Below are positions 20,510 to 29,266 of a stretch of DNA of 64,000 nucleotides, piece by piece. A model generated the notes under the pieces. The model was not told the origin of the DNA and made no database searches. It was given only the letters and a program-made list of their open reading frames with translations. The position numbers were made by a program, and so were the translations under genes. The stretch's first letter is position 1, and each line of letters begins with the position of its first letter. This DNA is from Hyphomonas neptunium ATCC 15444 (GTDB lineage Bacteria > Pseudomonadota > Alphaproteobacteria > Caulobacterales > Hyphomonadaceae), in assembly GCF_000013025.1 (NCBI RefSeq), contig NC_008358.1, forward strand, positions 3,641,022 through 3,705,021. The letters are read 5' to 3'.

Positions 20510-21783
20510 GAAAGGGGTGTTCCCAGAAGCTGCTTGCCGTCATGGCCGGTTATCTGCACAGGCGTCATCCGTCCACCCTCCCCTGCCGCGCGACTGAGTT
20601 TGACCTGGGTGAAATCGGGTAGGCGGGCGGCGGTATCGCGTTCAATCAATGCCAGGCGCACCTGACCGAGATGGCGTTCAAAATGCCGGAGGAGCGCGGC
20701 TTCGCCCGCTGCCCGCAAACGCGCGGCGCGGTCCTTGATCAGCGGCTTTGCCAGCTGGGGCATCTTGGCTGCCGGCGTGCCGGGGCGCGGGCTGTAGGGG
20801 AAGGCATGCAGGAAGGAGAGACCGCACTCATCAATGAGGCGGAGGGAGTTTTCAAAGTGCGCCTCGGTCTCGGTCGGGAAACCGGCGATTATGTCCGCCC
20901 CCAGAGCAATGTCCGGCCGCATGGCGCGAAGACGCTCTGTAAGCTGAATGGCCTGATCGCGGCTATGGCGGCGTTTCATCCGCTTGAGGATAAGATTATC
21001 GCCATGCTGCAGCGAGAGGTGCAGATACGGCGCCACGCGCGGATCGGCGAGCGCTTCGATGAGGGCATCATCCATCTCGATCGCGTCGATGGAGGAAATT
21101 CGCAGCGCGCGGAGTTCGGGCACAAGCTTCAGGATGCGCTGGACGAGATTACCGAGCTCGGGCGTCCCTGGAAGGTCTGCGCCCCAGCTGGTGAGGTCCA
21201 CGCCCGTCAGCACGACCTCATAATGCCCGCTGGCAGCGAGGGCGCGCACCTGGGCCACCACTTCCCCTGCCGGAACCGAGCGGGAGTTTCCGCGGCCATA
21301 GGGAATGATGCAGAAGGTGCAACGATGGTCGCAGCCGTTCTGGACCTGCACATAGGCCCGCGCCCGGCCTTCCATGCCGTCGATCAGATGGGCGGCGGTT
21401 TCGCGCACGCTCATGATGTCGTTGACGCGGATCTTCTCTTCCCCGCCGAGCAGGTCTGCGGGTTTCCATGTCTCGGCTTTCATCTTGTCGTGATTGCCGA
21501 TGACGCGGGTAACCTCCGGCATCGCCGCGAAGGCCTCCGGGTCGGTCTGGGCGGCGCAACCGGTGACGAGGATCGGCGCGCCAGGATTGTCGCGAGCCGC
21601 CCGGCGGATGGCCTGACGGGCGCCGCGCACGGCTTCGGAGGTGACCGCGCAGGTGTTGATGATGACAGCGTCGCCCAGCCCTGCCGCATGGGCATGGCGG
21701 CGCATCACCTCGGACTCGTAGGTGTTGAGGCGGCATCCGAGCGTGATGACGGTCGGGCTGGAAGGCGGGGCGGTATCAGCCAT
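20506..21783 (-). CDS. mtaB: tRNA t6A37 methylthiotransferase MtaB
   Basis: Radical SAM enzyme that converts t6A37 to ms2t6A in tRNAs reading ANN codons. The N-terminal methylthiotransferase domain has its three cluster cysteines (LGCRLNTYES, INTCAVTSEAV, VTGCAAQTDP). The radical SAM motif is CDHRCTFCIIPYGRG. A TRAM-like C-terminal part follows. 425 residues is normal. It is coupled to ftsY, an arrangement common in this group. Confidence 0.95.
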   Translation of the reverse strand: MADTAPPSSPTVITLGCRLNTYESEVMRRHAHAAGLGDAVIINTCAVTSEAVRGARQAIRRAARDNPGAPILVTGCAAQTDPEAFAAMPEVTRVIGNHDKMKAETWKPADLLGGEEKIRVNDIMSVRETAAHLIDGMEGRARAYVQVQNGCDHRCTFCIIPYGRGNSRSVPAGEVVAQVRALAASGHYEVVLTGVDLTSWGADLPGTPELGNLVQRILKLVPELRALRISSIDAIEMDDALIEALADPRVAPYLHLSLQHGDNLILKRMKRRHSRDQAIQLTERLRAMRPDIALGADIIAGFPTETEAHFENSLRLIDECGLSFLHAFPYSPRPGTPAAKMPQLAKPLIKDRAARLRAAGEAALLRHFERHLGQVRLALIERDTAARLPDFTQVKLSRAAGEGGRMTPVQITGHDGKQLLGTPLS

Positions 21784-21854
21784 AAGCCCCGTCAGATCGC
21801 GCCGATGAGACCCAATTGCAAGCGGATACGCCTGTTTTGCCTCAGCCGGACGCC

Positions 21855-22313
21855 TCAGCCCGGACCCTGGCAGGCGCCCGTGCGGTGGCCGATCATGATG
21901 ATATGGCTCTGAAACTTGACCGGATCACCAGCCAGGCTGGCAAGTTCAAGATTGGCAGCGAAGCTGTCCCGGCCATGGTTGACCGTGAAGAAGGCCGAGC
22001 CCTCCAATTCAAGACCGTCAAAATCGCAGGACAGGCCGATGTCGAGCCCGAACGGATGAGAAACAGCGCCAGTTGAGACGCAACCTTCGAACATTTCGAC
22101 CATGCTTTCATCAATCAGCACTTCTTCATCCAGCGACCAGCATTCATCGATCGCTGTATGCTCGGGCGGAAGGTCAATGGCTTCGCCATTGACCGAGGCA
22201 TCGTAATACATGTCCTGAGTGACATACCACTGGCCCTTGTTGACGCTGATGGGCTGAGCCTCGGCGGCAGCGGTCATCAGCAGGGCCGGGATCAGAAGCA
22301 GGGGCAGGCGCAT
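21855..22313 (-). CDS. Secreted DUF3617-like protein
   Basis: 152 residues with a signal peptide (LPLLLIPALLMTAAAEAQ) and a small beta-rich mature domain. KGQWYVTQDMYYDAS at the start, four cysteines and the ending HIIMIGHRTGACQG resemble the DUF3617 family, in which a cysteine closes the domain. The function is unknown. It lies between dapF and mtaB on the same strand. Confidence 0.6.
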   Translation of the reverse strand: MRLPLLLIPALLMTAAAEAQPISVNKGQWYVTQDMYYDASVNGEAIDLPPEHTAIDECWSLDEEVLIDESMVEMFEGCVSTGAVSHPFGLDIGLSCDFDGLELEGSAFFTVNHGRDSFAANLELASLAGDPVKFQSHIIMIGHRTGACQGPG

Positions 22314-22391
22314 GAGACAGTCTCTCCGTAAGGCAGCAGCAAGACTGGCAGAGTGCGGCGATGCGCGGGTAGCGGCAACCCCCTGAAGGGG

Positions 22392-23201
22392 TCAGATTTC
22401 GGCCTCGAATTCCAGCTCTACCGGGCCGGTCATGTAGACATGATCGTCGCTTTCGCGCCAATCGATGGTGAGATCACCGCCATCGAGGATCATCCGTGCC
22501 TTGCGGCCGGTGAGCCCGGCGCGGGCGGCGCAGACCAAGGCCGCGCAGGCGCCTGTCCCGCAGGCCCTGGTGAGGCCGGCGGCGCGTTCCCAGACGCGCA
22601 GACGGATGGTTTCGCGGTCAATCACCTGGGCAAAACCGACATTCGTGCCCTTGGGAAACAGCGGGTGCCATTCCACCAGCGGGCCGATGGCCGGGATGTC
22701 ATAGGCAGCAACATCCTTGACGAAGAACACCGCATGGGGATTGCCCATCGAGACCACAGCAGGCCGGGAGAGGATGGGGGCGTCTATCGGGCCGATTTTC
22801 ACGTCCACGCCGCGTACATCCATTTTCTCTGACAGGGGAATGTCTTCCCAACCCATCTGCGGGGAGCCCATGTCCACGGTGATCAGCCCTTCGCCGGCGC
22901 GGGTTGCGCGCAGCATGTCGGCCTCTGTCTGGATTGTGACGCGGTCTTTGCCCGTCTCATCGAGCATCAGCAGGCCGACGCAGCGGGTGGCGTTGCCACA
23001 GGCAGAGACTTCCGAGCCATCGGAATTCCAGATGCGCATGAACACATCCTTGGTGGCGTCGCGCTCCATCGCAATCACCTGATCGGCTTTCAGGTCTGCA
23101 GCGATCTTGCGGATCTGCTCCGTCGTCGGCGTGAAGGCCGTCGAGCGCGCGTCGAATATGGCAAACGCGTTGCCTGCGCCGTTCATTTTCCAGAGCTTCA
23201 T
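22392..23201 (-). CDS. dapF: Diaminopimelate epimerase
   Basis: Converts L,L- to meso-diaminopimelate for peptidoglycan and lysine. The two catalytic cysteines are C68 in SACGNATRC and C214 in RACGTGACAA, the second in the DapF signature. WKMNGAGNAFAIFD is the usual opening. 269 residues is normal length. Confidence 0.96.
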   Translation of the reverse strand: MKLWKMNGAGNAFAIFDARSTAFTPTTEQIRKIAADLKADQVIAMERDATKDVFMRIWNSDGSEVSACGNATRCVGLLMLDETGKDRVTIQTEADMLRATRAGEGLITVDMGSPQMGWEDIPLSEKMDVRGVDVKIGPIDAPILSRPAVVSMGNPHAVFFVKDVAAYDIPAIGPLVEWHPLFPKGTNVGFAQVIDRETIRLRVWERAAGLTRACGTGACAALVCAARAGLTGRKARMILDGGDLTIDWRESDDHVYMTGPVELEFEAEI

Positions 23202-23255
23202 CTGCGGTTCTCTAATGCCTTTCCCCTCTCACGGGAAGCGAAAGGCCCCTGCCCC

Positions 23256-23672
23256 TTATTTCGGGACGCGGGCGGAAACAATCCAGCCCGCCGTCTGAAT
23301 GCCCAATGCCCCAAGAAGAAGCAGTGGAATAAGCGAATGATTGAAGAGCATGCCGATGATTGCCGCCAGTATGCAGGCATAGTCCACCAGATCGCTGGAC
23401 ATGATCCAGCCGGCGGGCGCGCGGGCCCGGCGGATGTCGAGCAGGGTGACGTTGCGCCAGACGCGGCCCATATCCGGCGGGCCAAAGACGGGAAACAGCT
23501 GTTTTGGGTCCAGTATCCCCGTCATTTCGGAGAGATCCTGCAGACGCGCTTCGCCCATGGCCACCATCCGCTTGCGGCTGGAGGTGCCCAGCAAGCTGAC
23601 AATGGCCGAGAGGATCACGCCCAGCGCAATCGCAAACTCGGTGAAGCCCGTATAAGGTGGATAGCCGCCCAT
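23256..23672 (-). CDS. Small membrane protein, unknown
   Basis: 138 residues from the ATG at 23672 (opening MGGYPPYTGFTEFAIALG). A longer frame runs upstream into mch but reads as antisense-like sequence, so the internal start is preferred. One membrane span lies near the N-terminus and one or two near the C-terminus, with a polar middle containing DPKQLFPVFGPPDMGRVWRN. It starts 32 bp after the mch stop and is probably co-transcribed. No family recognised. Confidence 0.55.
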   Translation of the reverse strand: MGGYPPYTGFTEFAIALGVILSAIVSLLGTSSRKRMVAMGEARLQDLSEMTGILDPKQLFPVFGPPDMGRVWRNVTLLDIRRARAPAGWIMSSDLVDYACILAAIIGMLFNHSLIPLLLLGALGIQTAGWIVSARVPK

Positions 23673-23703
23673 CGGCTGAATATAGGGTGCCCGAGACCTT
23701 GCG

Positions 23704-24756
23704 CTAGCGGGCGCGTGGAATGGCAGCCCAATAGTCGAAGTCGAGCAGGACGCGCGGATCATGCTTGCCAGCCCCATCCTTGTGGATGAAGGCGCCAGGG
23801 TCAGCATCCTTCACCGCCACCAGCCTCAGGCGCAGGGCGCCGCAGGTGTCCGACAGCTCGGCCTTGGCGAGCACTTCGCTCCAGGCATAGATCGTGTCAC
23901 CGGCAAAGAGCGGGTTCACATGCGTGCCCGCATTGATGGCGAGGATCTGGCCGGCATTTTCGAGGCCGTTGAAGGCCAGCGACCGGGCAATGGAGATGAC
24001 CACGCCGCCATAGACGAGGCGTTTGCCGAAACGGCTGGCCTTCTGGCCATGGGCATCGAAATGGACTTTGGCGGTGTTTTGATAAAGCCGGGTGGCAATC
24101 TGGTGTTCGGCCTCCTCGACGGTCATGCCATCGACATGGCTGATCTTCTCGCCCACCTCATAATCCTCGAAGACATGGCGGCTGCCTGACTGGGCGAAGG
24201 GCCAGGCCTTCATTTCGGGGAAGCCCACAAGATCAGCGGGCGCGACAGCGGCAGGAAGCTCCGGCACAATGGCTTCAGGTGCGGGCGAAGCCTCGTCGCG
24301 CTTGTTGATCATCACCCAGCGGACATAGGAGATGACTTCCTCTCCGCGCTGGTTGACGCCCTTGGTGCGGACCCAGACCACGCCGGTCTTGCCGTTGGAG
24401 TTTTCTTTCACGCCGATCACTTCAGAGCTGGCGCGGAGTGTATCGCCCGGCTCGACCGGGCGCAGGACGCGGCCATCGGCGTAGCCGAGATTGGCGACAG
24501 CATTGAGGGAGATGTCCGGCACGGTCTTGCCGAAAACGATATGGAAAGCGTGCAGCGGATCGGCGCAGAGGCCGGGCAGGCCGGCGGCCTTGGCGAATTC
24601 GGCGGAGGAATACTGGGCGTAGCGATTACCGGTCAGCGCGCGGTAGAGGGCGATGTCGCCCTCGGTGACGGTTTGCGGCGTGGCGTGGATCAGCGTTTCG
24701 CCGGGTTTGAAATCCTCGAAGAAATTGCCGGGATTGGATTTCGTGCTGGTCGCCAT
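23704..24756 (-). CDS. mch: Mesaconyl-CoA hydratase (double MaoC fold)
   Basis: Hydrates mesaconyl-C1-CoA to beta-methylmalyl-CoA in the ethylmalonyl-CoA pathway for C2 assimilation. The 350-residue double-hotdog protein matches the Rhodobacter enzyme as I remember it: NPGNFFEDFKPGETLIHATP at the start, FHIVFGKTVPDISLNAVANLGYADGR, EEAEHQIATRLYQNTAKVHFD and HVNPLFAGDTIYAWSEVLAK. The start at 24756 is chosen because a GAGG ribosome site lies between it and a further ATG 12 bp upstream. An mcl2-like gene is encoded nearby, supporting the pathway call. Confidence 0.88.
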   Translation of the reverse strand: MATSTKSNPGNFFEDFKPGETLIHATPQTVTEGDIALYRALTGNRYAQYSSAEFAKAAGLPGLCADPLHAFHIVFGKTVPDISLNAVANLGYADGRVLRPVEPGDTLRASSEVIGVKENSNGKTGVVWVRTKGVNQRGEEVISYVRWVMINKRDEASPAPEAIVPELPAAVAPADLVGFPEMKAWPFAQSGSRHVFEDYEVGEKISHVDGMTVEEAEHQIATRLYQNTAKVHFDAHGQKASRFGKRLVYGGVVISIARSLAFNGLENAGQILAINAGTHVNPLFAGDTIYAWSEVLAKAELSDTCGALRLRLVAVKDADPGAFIHKDGAGKHDPRVLLDFDYWAAIPRAR

Positions 24757-24803
24757 GGGTCGCCTCATCTTTTGATGGGCGAGCCTTTAGCCGCTTCTGG
24801 CGG

Positions 24804-25073
24804 TTAACTCCAGAAGCGCTCAGGGACGCCCAGAACGGTTTCGGCGAACACCTGCAACTGGGGGCCTGCCGAAATCAAGGCGGCATTGAGCAGCGGAAGG
24901 CAGGCAAGGGCCACGGCGGCTGTGCCCAGCACGCCGGCCATCATCTGCTGGTCGCGCCGCTCGGGAAATTCCTCAAAGGCCCGGTTCCCCATGACAAGCC
25001 AGGGCAGCCCGAAGGCAGCAAAGGCCGAAAAGGCAAGGAGGAGACCGGCAGTTGAGAGGGCGATGAACAACAT
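24804..25073 (-). CDS. Small two-span membrane protein, unknown
   Basis: 89 residues with two hydrophobic helices (about 3-28 and 45-68) linked by a charged loop containing FEEFPERRDQQMM. It ends 47 bp before the mch start on the same strand. No family recognised; coding is supported by frame length, composition and its place within a run of co-directional genes. Confidence 0.5.
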   Translation of the reverse strand: MLFIALSTAGLLLAFSAFAAFGLPWLVMGNRAFEEFPERRDQQMMAGVLGTAAVALACLPLLNAALISAGPQLQVFAETVLGVPERFWS

Positions 25074-25158
25074 GGACGCTGTTATCGCCGATCAGGGCTG
25101 AGAAAGGCTCAAGCCGTTCGATCAAATTTTAACGAATCCGGCCCCGGTTGCCCTCAAA

Positions 25159-25506
25159 TCACATGATTTCGAGCAGTTTCTCGTTCGGGCGGCCAAGCGC
25201 GGCCTTCTTGCCGTTGATGCCGATGGGGCGCTGGATGAGTTTCGGGTTGTCCGCCATGGCGGCATAAACCTCGGCGTCAGAGGCCGTCTCGGAGAGGCCA
25301 GCCGCAGCAGCATCCTTCTCGCGCAGGAAAGCGCGCGGAGATTTGGCGCCCATCTTCCTGGCGATGTCTTTCAACTCCTCACCGCTGAGGCGTTCGGCGG
25401 CGGTCATGTATTTGCGGATCTGCGGTTCAACGCCATTGGCCTTGAGCAGCTCGAGGCCTTTCTTGGACGAGCCGCAGCCGGGATTGTGGATGAGAATATA
25501 GGTCAT
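25159..25506 (-). CDS. ArsC-family reductase-like protein
   Basis: 115 residues of the ArsC/Spx thioredoxin-fold family. Active-site C11 lies in HNPGCGSSKKGLELL, and PKLIQRPIGING near residue 90 provides the conserved arginine and cis-proline region. True arsenate reductases use three arginines and glutaredoxin. No ars genes surround it, so arsenic resistance is uncertain and a general redox role is equally likely. It lies between the mcl2-like gene and the small membrane gene. Confidence 0.78.
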   Translation of the reverse strand: MTYILIHNPGCGSSKKGLELLKANGVEPQIRKYMTAAERLSGEELKDIARKMGAKSPRAFLREKDAAAAGLSETASDAEVYAAMADNPKLIQRPIGINGKKAALGRPNEKLLEIM

Positions 25507-25569
25507 GGTCGGGCCTCCTGAGGTTTCCTGAGACTGACTTAGGATGACCCGGCAGCATGTCGAGAGGCG

Positions 25570-26448
25570 TCAGGCAAGCGCCCGGATCGCCTCATCCATC
25601 TCTACCGTCCGCCGCGCTTCCTCTAGGTGGAGCAGCTCAGTCATCTTGCCGTTGACCTTCAGCACACCCTTCCCCGCATTGGCGGGGTCGGCGAAGGCTT
25701 CGATCACGGCTTTGGCCTGTTCCACATCATGATGGCTGGGCGCGAAAATGCGGTTGGCCTCTTCCAGCTGGGACGGGTGGATCAGCGTTTTGCCGTCAAA
25801 GCCGAGATCGCGGCCCTGCTCGCACTCATCGCGGAAGCCGTTTTCGTTCTTGATGTCATTGTAGACGCCATCAATCGCAACGAGGCCGTAGGCGCGGGCC
25901 GCTGCGATCGAGAGCTGGAGCGCGGTCTGGAAGGCGAGCCGGTCGGGGGTCATCCGGGCACGGTATTCCTTGGCCAGATCATTCGTGCCCATAACGAAGG
26001 TGGTGAGATGCGTTCCGATGGAAGCGGCAGCGATGTCCTTGATGTTGAGAATTGCCAGAGGCGTTTCAATCATCACCCAGAGGGCCATCGTATCGGAGGC
26101 GCCCGCTTCCTTCAGCAGGGTGCTGAGGCGCTCGATGTCGCGGTGGCCGGTGACCTTGGGCGCAAGGACGGCATGAGCGCCGGAGGTGGCGATGGCTTTG
26201 AGATCGTCATGGCCCCAGGGCGTGTCGAGACCGTTCATGCGGATGACGATTTCGCGCTTGCCATAGCCGCCGGCCTTCACCGCGGCGAGGATTGCCGCGC
26301 GGGCTTCTTCCTTGGCGTCCGGGGCAACGGCGTCTTCCAGATCCAGGATCAGCGTATCGGCGGGCAGATCGCGGGCCTTTTCCAGGGCGCGCGTGTTGGC
26401 GCCGGGCATGTAGAGGCAGGAGCGGCGGGGACGGTGCTGGGTGGACAT
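25570..26448 (-). CDS. (3S)-malyl-CoA thioesterase / CoA ester lyase family (Mcl2-like)
   Basis: 292-residue HpcH/HpaI-CitE TIM-barrel protein. Motifs: SCLYMPGANTRALEKA, LILDLEDAVAPD, VIRMNGLDTPWG, MIETPLAILN, FVMGTNDLAKE and GFDGKTLIHPSQLEEANRIF. The GTNDLAKE and KTLIHP segments fit the Mcl2-type (3S)-malyl-CoA thioesterase better than the malyl-CoA lyase Mcl1. In Rhodobacter this gene is also close to mch. It would split malyl-CoA into malate and CoA at the end of the ethylmalonyl-CoA route. The exact activity is inferred. Confidence 0.78.
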   Translation of the reverse strand: MSTQHRPRRSCLYMPGANTRALEKARDLPADTLILDLEDAVAPDAKEEARAAILAAVKAGGYGKREIVIRMNGLDTPWGHDDLKAIATSGAHAVLAPKVTGHRDIERLSTLLKEAGASDTMALWVMIETPLAILNIKDIAAASIGTHLTTFVMGTNDLAKEYRARMTPDRLAFQTALQLSIAAARAYGLVAIDGVYNDIKNENGFRDECEQGRDLGFDGKTLIHPSQLEEANRIFAPSHHDVEQAKAVIEAFADPANAGKGVLKVNGKMTELLHLEEARRTVEMDEAIRALA

Positions 26449-26492
26449 GGCTGGGGTGACCCTTACATCTGAGGCGGTTTCAGAGGGGAGCG

Positions 26493-26978
26493 ATGCAACG
26501 CATGGGCGGAGATGTCCAGATCAGACGGGCAAACCCGGCCGATTTCGCCGCGCTGGGCGAGGTGTTTCATGACGCCGTGCGCCATGGCGCGGACCTTTAC
26601 TCCCCGGCGCAGCGGGCGGCGTGGTCCCCTGCCCCGCGCGCCGGGCGCGATTGGGATGACACGCTTTCGGGCCAGCATGTGTGGATGGCGGAAGAAAACG
26701 GCCAGGCGCTGGGCTTTCTGACGCTGAGGCCGGACGGATATATCGACCTTGCTTACATTCGCGCGGCGGCGCAGGGGCGCGGCCTGCTCGGCCGCCTGTA
26801 TCGCGAGGCAGAAGACGGCGCGCGCCAGCTCGGCCTGACCCGGCTATGGACCGATGCGAGCCTGCATGCGAAGCCGCCTTTTGAAAGTGTTGGATTTGCC
26901 GTGACGCTGCCGGAAACGGTGATACGCAATGGCGAGGCCTTCAAACGGTTCCAGATGGAGAAACGGCTCAATGGCTGA
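26493..26978 (+). CDS. GNAT-family N-acetyltransferase
   Basis: 161 residues with the GNAT fold. VQIRRANPADFAALGEVFHDAV is the first strand and helix, IDLAYIRAAAQGRGLLGRLY contains the acetyl-CoA binding Q/RGxGLL-type motif A, and FESVGF is the final motif. The substrate is unknown. The start at 26493 has a purine-rich GAGGGGAG just upstream; a second in-frame ATG lies 9 bp later. It overlaps the next gene by 8 bp. Confidence 0.82.
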   Translation: MQRMGGDVQIRRANPADFAALGEVFHDAVRHGADLYSPAQRAAWSPAPRAGRDWDDTLSGQHVWMAEENGQALGFLTLRPDGYIDLAYIRAAAQGRGLLGRLYREAEDGARQLGLTRLWTDASLHAKPPFESVGFAVTLPETVIRNGEAFKRFQMEKRLNG

Positions 26979-28104
26979 CGATACAGCGCCCATTTCCGGA
27001 TACATCGCACCAGGCTTCGAGCCGGTGCGCGAGGCGTTCGAGGCCAACTTTGCGGGCGGCGAAGAACACGGCGCGACCTTTGCCTTGCGCATTGGCGGCG
27101 AGACCCTGGTGGATCTGCGCGGCGGCTGGGCCGACCGGGCCAAGGAGCGCGTCTGGGCAGAGGATACCGTTGTACCGATCTATTCGGCCTCCAAAGGCAT
27201 CTCGGCCCTGGTGCTGGCGATGGCGGTGGAAGCCCTGCCCGCGGGTTATGAAACGCCGGTCGCCGATGTGTGGCCGGAATTTGCCGCTGAAGGCAAAGGC
27301 GAGGTGACAATCGGCCAGATGGTGAGCCATCAGGCGGGGCTGCCGGGCTTTGAAAAGGAAATTGATCCGGCGCTGTGGCTCGATCCGCCGGCCTGCGCGG
27401 CCGCGATTGCCGCCCTGGCCCCGATGTGGCCGCCGGGCAGCGCGCATGGCTATCATCCCCTGACCTGGGGCTATCTTGTGGGCGAAGTGGTGAACCGGAT
27501 CACCGGGCGGACTGTGGGTGCGATCCTGAAGGAAGACATCTGCGGGCCCGCCGGCATCGACTTCCAGATTGGTCTGCCGGAGAAAGACGAGCCCCGCGTG
27601 GGCGACATGCTGCGGCCCAAGGCGCTGGCGCCGCTGGGCGAGATTACCCCGCCGCGCCGGGCGGCGTTTGTTTCCAAATGGTCCTCGCCTGACCGGGCGG
27701 GGCGCCCGTGGCGGGAAATCGAGATCCCGTCTGCCAACGGCCATGGCGCAGCGCTGGGCGTGGCGAGCCTTTATGAAGCCTATGCCCGTGGCGGCCAGAT
27801 TGCCGGCGGCAAAACGCTTCTTCGCAGCGATACGCTCGACGCGCTGATCCGCCCGCGGGTGGATGGGCCGGACCTGGTGTTGCCGATGCATACGAAGTTT
27901 GGCGCGGGCATCATGATCAACAGCCATGGCAAGTTCGGGCCGAACCCGGAGACGCTTGGCCATTCCGGCTGGGGCGGGTCCATGGCGATTGCCGACCCGG
28001 CGCGGGAGCTTTCGGCAGCCTATGTGATGAACCGGCAATCGGCCTCACTGGTGGGCGACCCGCGCGCCGTGCGCCTTGTCGAAGCGGCCTATGGCTGCCT
28101 CTGA
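26971..28104 (+). CDS. Beta-lactamase-family serine hydrolase
   Basis: 377 residues of the class C beta-lactamase/esterase EstB fold. The catalytic SxxK is S72-A-S-K75 in YSASKGISAL, the YxN-type tyrosine is in GYHPLTWGYLVGE near residue 155, and the third motif is GHSGWGG near residue 330. No signal peptide is visible, so a cytoplasmic esterase or peptidase is more likely than a secreted beta-lactamase. The ATG at 26971 overlaps the GNAT stop; a strong terminator follows. Confidence 0.85.
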   Translation: MADDTAPISGYIAPGFEPVREAFEANFAGGEEHGATFALRIGGETLVDLRGGWADRAKERVWAEDTVVPIYSASKGISALVLAMAVEALPAGYETPVADVWPEFAAEGKGEVTIGQMVSHQAGLPGFEKEIDPALWLDPPACAAAIAALAPMWPPGSAHGYHPLTWGYLVGEVVNRITGRTVGAILKEDICGPAGIDFQIGLPEKDEPRVGDMLRPKALAPLGEITPPRRAAFVSKWSSPDRAGRPWREIEIPSANGHGAALGVASLYEAYARGGQIAGGKTLLRSDTLDALIRPRVDGPDLVLPMHTKFGAGIMINSHGKFGPNPETLGHSGWGGSMAIADPARELSAAYVMNRQSASLVGDPRAVRLVEAAYGCL

Positions 28105-28181
28105 TTGGAAACTGGCACGGTGATTGCAACGACAGATGCGGAAATTGGAAGGCTCCATTTCCGTCATGCACTTTACCTTTG

Positions 28182-28215
28182 CAGCGGCTTCCAGGCGGAG
28201 GCCGCTGTTTTCTTT
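28182..28215 (+). terminator. Rho-independent terminator of the serine hydrolase gene
   Basis: An 11-bp stem CAGCGGCTTCC/GGAGGCCGCTG (one G-T pair), 4-nt loop AGGC, followed by TTTTCTTT. It lies 77 bp after the stop codon. Confidence 0.85.
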
Positions 28216-28222
28216 GGTGGGC

Positions 28223-29134
28223 TCAGGCAGGCCGCGCCGTGCGCGCGAGGCGCCGGGCCTTGGCGTCGCCCATCAGGCTGTCAGCGGTGAAGACAATCAG
28301 CGCCGTCCAGATGAAGGCAAAGGCGATGGCATGGGTCATGCCGAAGCCTTCCTTGAAAACGAGTACTGCGATCAGGAACTGAATGGTGGGGCCGATATAC
28401 TGCATCATCCCGATGGTGGAAAAGCGCAGGCGCTTTGTGGCCAGAGCGAAGAAAATAAGCGGCACCGCGGTGATCGGCCCGGCCGCCATCAGCATCAGGA
28501 TGTCCCAGCCCCCTTCCCCCAGCCAGCGGCCGCCGGGCTGGGTGGTGGCAAACCAGACGAGCCAGCCAAGCGCCACCGGCGCCAGCAACACCACCTCCAC
28601 CAGAAAGCCCGCGCGGCTGTCGATTGCCACTTTCTTGCGGATCACCGAATAGCTGGCGAAGGTGGCACACAGCGCCAGCGCCACCCATGGGATGTGCCCG
28701 AAAGCAAAGGCCATCACGCCGACGCCGATGGCGGCAATGCCGACGGCCACCCATTGGGCCGGGCGCAGCTTCTCCGAAAAGATCAGCATGCCGAACAGCA
28801 CATTGACCAGCGGATTGATGTAATAGCCGAGCGAGGCCTCCATCGTGCGATCGGCATTCACCGCCCAGATATAGATCGTCCAGTTCGCGCCGATCAGCAG
28901 GCCCGACAGGGCCAGCCATTTCAGATTGCTGCCGGAGAAGGCGGCGCGCACATCTCTCCAGTTGGCCGCAATCGCGATGAAGATAATAGCTGTGGGCACC
29001 GACCAGAGGATGCGGTGGGCCAGCAGCTCCAGCGCGCCGGTATGCTGCATGGCGCGGATGTAAAGCGGCAGGCTCCCCCATACCAGATAGGAGATGACAG
29101 CAGCGGGAAAACCAAGGCGAAGGGCGGGGCTCAT
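28223..29134 (-). CDS. RarD-family EamA transporter
   Basis: 303 residues with about ten membrane spans. The RarD subfamily is indicated by YLVWGSLPLYIRAM at the start, HRILWSVPTA, the LGYYINPLVNVLFGMLIFSEKL segment at the end of the first repeat, and MMQYIGPTIQFLIAVLVFKE in the second. Transport substrate unknown; the rarD name in E. coli refers to a chloramphenicol-sensitivity phenotype. Confidence 0.85.
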   Translation of the reverse strand: MSPALRLGFPAAVISYLVWGSLPLYIRAMQHTGALELLAHRILWSVPTAIIFIAIAANWRDVRAAFSGSNLKWLALSGLLIGANWTIYIWAVNADRTMEASLGYYINPLVNVLFGMLIFSEKLRPAQWVAVGIAAIGVGVMAFAFGHIPWVALALCATFASYSVIRKKVAIDSRAGFLVEVVLLAPVALGWLVWFATTQPGGRWLGEGGWDILMLMAAGPITAVPLIFFALATKRLRFSTIGMMQYIGPTIQFLIAVLVFKEGFGMTHAIAFAFIWTALIVFTADSLMGDAKARRLARTARPA

Positions 29135-29207
29135 GGCGGCGTCCTATATGCTTGGCTGAAGCCGCGCGCCACCCGGAATTTGCGCCGCGCCATCTTCATC
29201 CCGGCAA

Positions 29208-29240
29208 TGTGAAAAGGCCGCCCCTGCAAAGGGCGGCCTT
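29208..29240 (-). terminator. Rho-independent terminator of the TonB-dependent receptor gene
   Basis: Perfect 10-bp stem (29231-29240 with 29214-29223), 7-nt loop, and on the minus strand a tail TTTTCACATT. It begins 27 bp after the receptor stop codon. Confidence 0.8.
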
Positions 29241-29266
29241 GCCGGTTGGGCATTCTTCCCCAGGAG

